A stretch of DNA of 64,000 nucleotides from the NCBI RefSeq assembly GCF_006438925.1, contig NZ_RCZA01000006.1:310001-374000 (forward strand). The letters are read 5' to 3'. The notes below the pieces were generated by a model. It was not told the origin of the DNA. It was given only the letters and a program-made list of their open reading frames with translations, and did no database searches. The DNA comes from Pseudomonas mandelii. GTDB lineage: Bacteria; Pseudomonadota; Gammaproteobacteria; Pseudomonadales; Pseudomonadaceae. Both the position numbers and the translations under genes were made by a program. This document shows positions 60,361-64,000 of the stretch, in pieces. Position 1 is the stretch's first letter, and each line of letters starts with the position of its first letter.

Positions 60361-63074
60361 TGAACCAGATCACCGCTTCCACCTGCTGCTATTGCGGGGT
60401 CGGCTGCGGCGTGCTGATCGAGCATGACGGCGAGCGCATTCTCGGCGTCAGCGGCGATCCGGCCCACCCGGCCAACTTCGGCAAACTGTGCAGTAAAGGT
60501 TCTACCTTGCACCTCACCGGCGACCTCGCAGCCAGGGCGTTGTATCCCGAACTGCGCCTGGGCAAAGGCCTGGCCCGCAGCCGCACCGACTGGGCCACCG
60601 CCCTCGATCACGCCGCCAGCGTTTTTGCCGAGACCATTGCCGAACACGGCCCGGACAGCGTGGCGTTCTACATTTCCGGGCAATTGCTGACCGAGGATTA
60701 CTACGCCTTCAACAAACTGGCGCGAGCGCTGGTGGGCACCAACAACATCGACAGCAATTCGCGCCTGTGCATGTCTTCGGCAGTGGTCGGCTACAAGCGC
60801 AGCCTGGGTGCCGACGCCCCGCCGTGCAGCTACGAAGACCTGGAACTGAGCGACTGCGTGATGATCGTCGGCAGCAACATGGCCTACGCCCACCCGATAC
60901 TTTTCCGTCGCCTGGAGGAAGCGAAATCCCGCCGGCCGCAGATGAAAGTCATCGTCATCGACCCGCGTCGTACCGACACCTGCGATCTGGCTGACCTGCA
61001 CCTGGCGATTCTGCCAGGCACCGATGTCGCCTTGTTTCATGGGATTTTGCACCTATTGCTGTGGGAAGACTGGGTCGACCGCGACTTCATCAAGGCCCAC
61101 ACCGAAGGCTTGGCCGAACTGAAAAACCTGGTGCGCGATTACACGCCGCAGATGGTTTCGCAACTCTGCGGGATCAGCGTCGAGCAACTGCAGCAATGCG
61201 CCGAATGGGTCGGCACTTCACCGAGCTTCCTGTCGCTTTGGTGCATGGGCTTGAACCAGTCCACCGCCGGCAGCGCGAAAAACAGCGCACTGATCAACCT
61301 GCACCTGGCCACCGGGCAAATCGGCCGCCCCGGCGCAGGACCTTTCTCCCTGACCGGTCAGCCGAATGCCATGGGTGGCCGCGAAACCGGCAGCTTGTCG
61401 AACCTGCTGCCAGGCCATCGCGAGGCAGCCAATGCCGAACATCGCGCGGAAGTGGCGGACTATTGGGGCGTTGAACAACTCCCCGAAAACACCGGGCTTA
61501 CCGCCATTGAACTGTTCGAACAGGTGCGCAACGGCAAGATCAAGGCGCTGTGGATCGCTTGCACCAACCCCGCGCAATCAATGCCGGATCAAACCGCCGT
61601 GCGCGCGGCACTGCAAGCCTGCCCGTTCGTGGTGTTGCAGGAAGCGTTCCGGACCACCGAAACCGCCGCGTTTGCCGACCTGTTGCTGCCCGCCGCCAGT
61701 TGGGGCGAAAAGGACGGCACGGTGACCAACTCCGAACGGCGCATTTCCCACGTTCGCCGAGCCATCGTCGCACCCGGCGAAGCCCGCTCTGACTGGGCGA
61801 TCACCGTGGATTTCGCACAGCGCCTGGAAAAATATCTGCGTCCAGGGCAAACCAGCCTGTTTGCCTTTGAAAACCCGGCGCAGGTCTTCGACGAGTACAA
61901 GCAATTGACCCGCGGGCGTGATCTGGACCTGTCCGGCATCAGTCATGCGCTGATCGACCACCTCGGTCCGCAGCAATGGCCCTTCCCCACTGGCGCCAGC
62001 GAAGGTACGGCCCGGCTGTACCTGGACGGAGTTTTCCCGACGGCCAGTGGACGTGCGCACTTCGTGGCCGACCCGTACCGCGCCGCCAAGGAACAACGCG
62101 ACGCGCGCTTCCCGCTGACCCTGATCACCGGCCGCCTGCGGGACCAATGGCACGGCATGAGCCGCACCGGCACCGCCGCACAGCTATTCGGCCATGTCAG
62201 CGAAGCCGTGTTGAGTCTGCACCCGGATGAACTGCGTCGGCATCGGCTGCAATCTGGCGACCTGGTCAGCCTGAAAAGTCGCCGTGGCGCGGTGATTGTC
62301 GCCGTTGGAGGCGACGACAGCGTGCGACCCGGTCAGGCCTTTTTACCAATGCATTGGGGTGACCGCTTCCTCAAGGGTGGCGTCAATGCGCTCACCCAAC
62401 CGGCTTTCGACCCTTTGTCGAAACAACCCGAACTCAAACACAGCGGCGTGCGTCTCGAACCTGTAAATCTCCCATGGCAGCTATTCGCCCTGATCGAAGG
62501 CGATGTTCAACAGAATTTTGAGACGCTACGACCGCTCTGTGAGGCGTTTTCCTACGTCAGCCTCAGCCTGGCTGGCCGTGAACGCCCCGCGCTGCTGATA
62601 CGCGCTGCCAGCGCCGTCGCGCCCGACCCGCAACTGCTGCGTGATATCGATCAATGCCTGGGACTCAACGATGGCCCGGTTTTGGCCTACGACGACCCAC
62701 GGCGCTCTATTGGTAAACGGGTGCGGATCGAGAACGGCCGGATCACTGCCATTCGCCTGGCCGGCGAAACCCTTGCCCAACACTGGCTGCAAAGCCTGTG
62801 GCTGGAAGGTCGCGCCGACGAGCAACTACGGCGCTGGCTGCTGGCACCGCTGAGCGCCCCACCGGGCAACGCCAATACGCCGGCCATCGGTAACAAAACC
62901 CTGTGCAGCTGCAAAAACGTCAGCCAAAGCGCGGTCTGCGCCGGCATTAGCCGCGGCCTGGATCTGCAAGGCTTGAAACAAGAATTGGGCTGCGGCACGC
63001 AATGCGGCTCCTGCGTCCCGGAAATCAAGCGTTTGCTGGCCGCCACTGCGCAGCCGGTCGCCGTCACCTCGTGA
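60360..63074 (+). CDS. nasC: Assimilatory nitrate reductase catalytic subunit
   Basis: A 904-residue molybdopterin oxidoreductase starting MNQITASTCCYCGVGCG. The N-terminal [4Fe-4S] Cys set is 'CCYCGVGCGVLIEHDG...KLCSKG', followed by the bis-MGD domains ('GSNMAYAHPILFRRLEEAKS', 'WCMGLNQSTAGSAKNSALIN', 'LTGQPNAMGGRETG'). The C-terminal BFD-like [2Fe-2S] domain is 'LCSCKNVSQSAVCAG...CGTQCGSCVPEI'. It reduces nitrate to nitrite in the cytoplasm. The same gene is called nasA or nasC in different species. It is coupled to nirD. Confidence 0.94.
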   Translation: MNQITASTCCYCGVGCGVLIEHDGERILGVSGDPAHPANFGKLCSKGSTLHLTGDLAARALYPELRLGKGLARSRTDWATALDHAASVFAETIAEHGPDSVAFYISGQLLTEDYYAFNKLARALVGTNNIDSNSRLCMSSAVVGYKRSLGADAPPCSYEDLELSDCVMIVGSNMAYAHPILFRRLEEAKSRRPQMKVIVIDPRRTDTCDLADLHLAILPGTDVALFHGILHLLLWEDWVDRDFIKAHTEGLAELKNLVRDYTPQMVSQLCGISVEQLQQCAEWVGTSPSFLSLWCMGLNQSTAGSAKNSALINLHLATGQIGRPGAGPFSLTGQPNAMGGRETGSLSNLLPGHREAANAEHRAEVADYWGVEQLPENTGLTAIELFEQVRNGKIKALWIACTNPAQSMPDQTAVRAALQACPFVVLQEAFRTTETAAFADLLLPAASWGEKDGTVTNSERRISHVRRAIVAPGEARSDWAITVDFAQRLEKYLRPGQTSLFAFENPAQVFDEYKQLTRGRDLDLSGISHALIDHLGPQQWPFPTGASEGTARLYLDGVFPTASGRAHFVADPYRAAKEQRDARFPLTLITGRLRDQWHGMSRTGTAAQLFGHVSEAVLSLHPDELRRHRLQSGDLVSLKSRRGAVIVAVGGDDSVRPGQAFLPMHWGDRFLKGGVNALTQPAFDPLSKQPELKHSGVRLEPVNLPWQLFALIEGDVQQNFETLRPLCEAFSYVSLSLAGRERPALLIRAASAVAPDPQLLRDIDQCLGLNDGPVLAYDDPRRSIGKRVRIENGRITAIRLAGETLAQHWLQSLWLEGRADEQLRRWLLAPLSAPPGNANTPAIGNKTLCSCKNVSQSAVCAGISRGLDLQGLKQELGCGTQCGSCVPEIKRLLAATAQPVAVTS

Positions 63075-63084
63075 GGAAAACACT

Positions 63085-63876
63085 ATGAGCGCAAAAGTCT
63101 GGCTGGTGGGTGCGGGCCCTGGCGATCCTGAATTGTTGACCCTCAAGGCCGTGCGGGCGTTGAGCGAAGCGGATGTGGTGCTGATCGATGATCTGGTCAA
63201 CGATGCGGTGCTGGAGCATTGCCCGCAGGCGCGGATCATTCCCGTGGGCAAGCGCGGCGGCTGTCGCTCCACGCCTCAGGCATTCATTCATCGCCTGATG
63301 CTGCGTTATGCCCGCCACGGTAAATGTGTGGTGCGGCTCAAGGGCGGCGACCCGTGCATTTTTGGCCGGGGCGGCGAAGAAGCGCAGTGGCTGCGCGAAC
63401 ATGGGGTCGAAGTCGAACTGGTCAACGGCATCACTGCCGGGCTTGCCGGTGCAACGCAATGCGATATTCCGTTGACCCTGCGGGGTGTTGCTCGTGGCGT
63501 GACACTGGTCACCGCCCACACTCAGGATGGCAGCAGCCTGAACTGGCAAGCACTGGCCCAAGGTGGCACGACGCTGGTGGTGTATATGGGTGTCGCAAAA
63601 CTGAGCGAGATTCGTGAGCAGTTGCTCGCCGGTGGAATGGCGGCAGATACACCGGTGGCAATGATTGAAAACGCTTCCCTGCCACACCAACGGGAATGTC
63701 GGAGCGACCTGACAGCGATGGAAGAAGATGCCTACAGCTTCGAACTCAAAAGCCCGGCGATCCTGGTGATCGGTGCGGTCGCGGCCTGCGAAGAAAGTCA
63801 AAAGATCGCAGCCTGCGGCAGCTCCTACACAGCTTCTGCGTACAACCTGGAGCTGCCGCAGGCTGCGATCTTTTAA
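63085..63876 (+). CDS. cobA: Uroporphyrinogen-III C-methyltransferase with repeat-derived C-terminus
   Basis: A 263-residue SUMT. 'VWLVGAGPGDPELLTLKAVR' is the family start, then 'VVRLKGGDPCIFGRGGEEAQ' and 'VVYMGVAKLSEIREQLLAGG'. It makes precorrin-2 from uroporphyrinogen III using SAM, needed for the siroheme of NirB. The last about 26 residues ('SQKIAACGSSYTASAYNLEL' then 'PQAAIF') are encoded by a family-B repeat pair, which also gives the TAA stop. The conserved domain ends just before, so the enzyme is probably active. It starts 10 bp after nasC. Confidence 0.94.
   Translation: MSAKVWLVGAGPGDPELLTLKAVRALSEADVVLIDDLVNDAVLEHCPQARIIPVGKRGGCRSTPQAFIHRLMLRYARHGKCVVRLKGGDPCIFGRGGEEAQWLREHGVEVELVNGITAGLAGATQCDIPLTLRGVARGVTLVTAHTQDGSSLNWQALAQGGTTLVVYMGVAKLSEIREQLLAGGMAADTPVAMIENASLPHQRECRSDLTAMEEDAYSFELKSPAILVIGAVAACEESQKIAACGSSYTASAYNLELPQAAIF
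63799..63876. repeat. Family-B inverted pair inside the 3' end of cobA
   Basis: Arms AAAAGATCGCAGCCTGCGGC... and inverse overlap the last codons and stop of cobA. This is the only such pair in the window that is translated. Confidence 0.88.
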
Positions 63877-63919
63877 AAGCGACGCAAACCCCAATCTGAA
63901 ACCCAAATCGCAGACAAAG

Positions 63920-63945
63920 AAAAGCCCGGCCTGAGCCGGGCTTTT
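63920..63945. terminator. Bidirectional terminator between cobA and oprF
   Basis: The stem AAAAGCCCGGC / GCCGGGCTTTT with a CTGA-type loop serves two convergent genes. Confidence 0.92.
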
Positions 63946-63961
63946 CAGAGCTGCGCGCTAA

Positions 63962-64000
63962 TTACTTAGCGTTAGCTTCAACCTGCGCTTCTACGCGACG
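63962..64000 (-). CDS. oprF: Outer membrane porin OprF, C-terminal 12 codons only
   Basis: The minus-strand end reads 'RRVEAQVEANAK' and stop, matching the OmpA-like C-terminus of pseudomonad OprF. The neighbourhood agrees: as I recall, oprF lies next to cobA in Pseudomonas aeruginosa too. The gene continues beyond the window. Confidence 0.8.
   Translation of the reverse strand, partial: RRVEAQVEANAK

Overview
The window looks like a chromosome segment of a Pseudomonas of the fluorescens complex. The core genes are of pseudomonad type and in pseudomonad order: dnaX-ybaB-recR; ligA-zipA-smc-GntR-xdhABC-guaD; and nasST-narK/nasA-kinase-nirBD-nasC-cobA-oprF. GC-rich codon use and frequent paired REP-type repeats between genes fit this. 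No tRNA, rRNA operon, CRISPR array or phage structural gene was seen.

Layout. 1-7.9 kb: recR, a medium-chain reductase, ybaB and dnaX (all minus), a frameshifted periplasmic binding protein, a PAS-GGDEF-EAL protein and an XRE regulator. 8.0-23.3 kb: a 15.3-kb genomic island flanked by perfect 96-bp direct repeats. The repeats are the body of the 4.5S SRP RNA gene (ffs, minus strand), so the island has used ffs as its attachment site. The right copy keeps the native promoter and is the working gene; the left copy has lost it. 23.4-43.8 kb: core genes for a zinc peptidase, DNA ligase, ZipA, SMC, purine catabolism (xdhABC, guaD), a BenE transporter, YggL and PBP4. 43.8-45.0 kb: an intact IS3-family element inserted inside a REP-type repeat. 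45.1-51.9 kb: a diguanylate cyclase, rlmKL, rmf with a strongly structured leader, and pyrD. 52-64 kb: assimilatory nitrate/nitrite reduction, ending in the last 12 codons of oprF.

The island is a mosaic. It holds a tyrosine recombinase next to attL, a relic of a second integrase, an AT-rich block (about 10.0-13.5 kb) with an unusual SF2 helicase-like protein and about 1.2 kb with almost no ORF, a serine resolvase with a GATAC-rich upstream site, a DUF2726 nuclease-like gene, several orphan genes, a four-gene minus-strand operon (ribbon-helix-helix/coiled-coil, coiled-coil, zinc ribbon, and a receiver domain lacking its phospho-acceptor Asp), a LysR gene fragment, and a two-gene cassette with a UvrD-like SF1 helicase. 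No relaxase or conjugation gene is visible, so it is probably not self-transmissible. The orphan operon and the helicase cassette are the best candidates for an undescribed (perhaps defence) function, but that is inference.

The nitrate region shows layered control. Upstream of nasS, of narK/nasA and of nirB there is each time a -24/-12 (sigma-54) promoter, then a leader with two hexaloop hairpins (A at loop position 1, G at position 4), the second overlapping the 5' arm of an intrinsic terminator. This is the RNA target type of ANTAR antiterminators, and NasT, encoded here, is one. The nasST operon therefore appears to control its own leader as well as the transport and reductase operons.

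Two intergenic repeat families recur, mostly as inverted pairs: A (core GTGGGAGCGAGCCTGCTCGC) and B (core GTAGGAGCTG...CTGCGATCTTTT). One family-B pair now encodes the C-terminus and stop of cobA, and another is split by the IS3 element. All statements on GC content are by eye, and family assignments are from motif recognition without database search.
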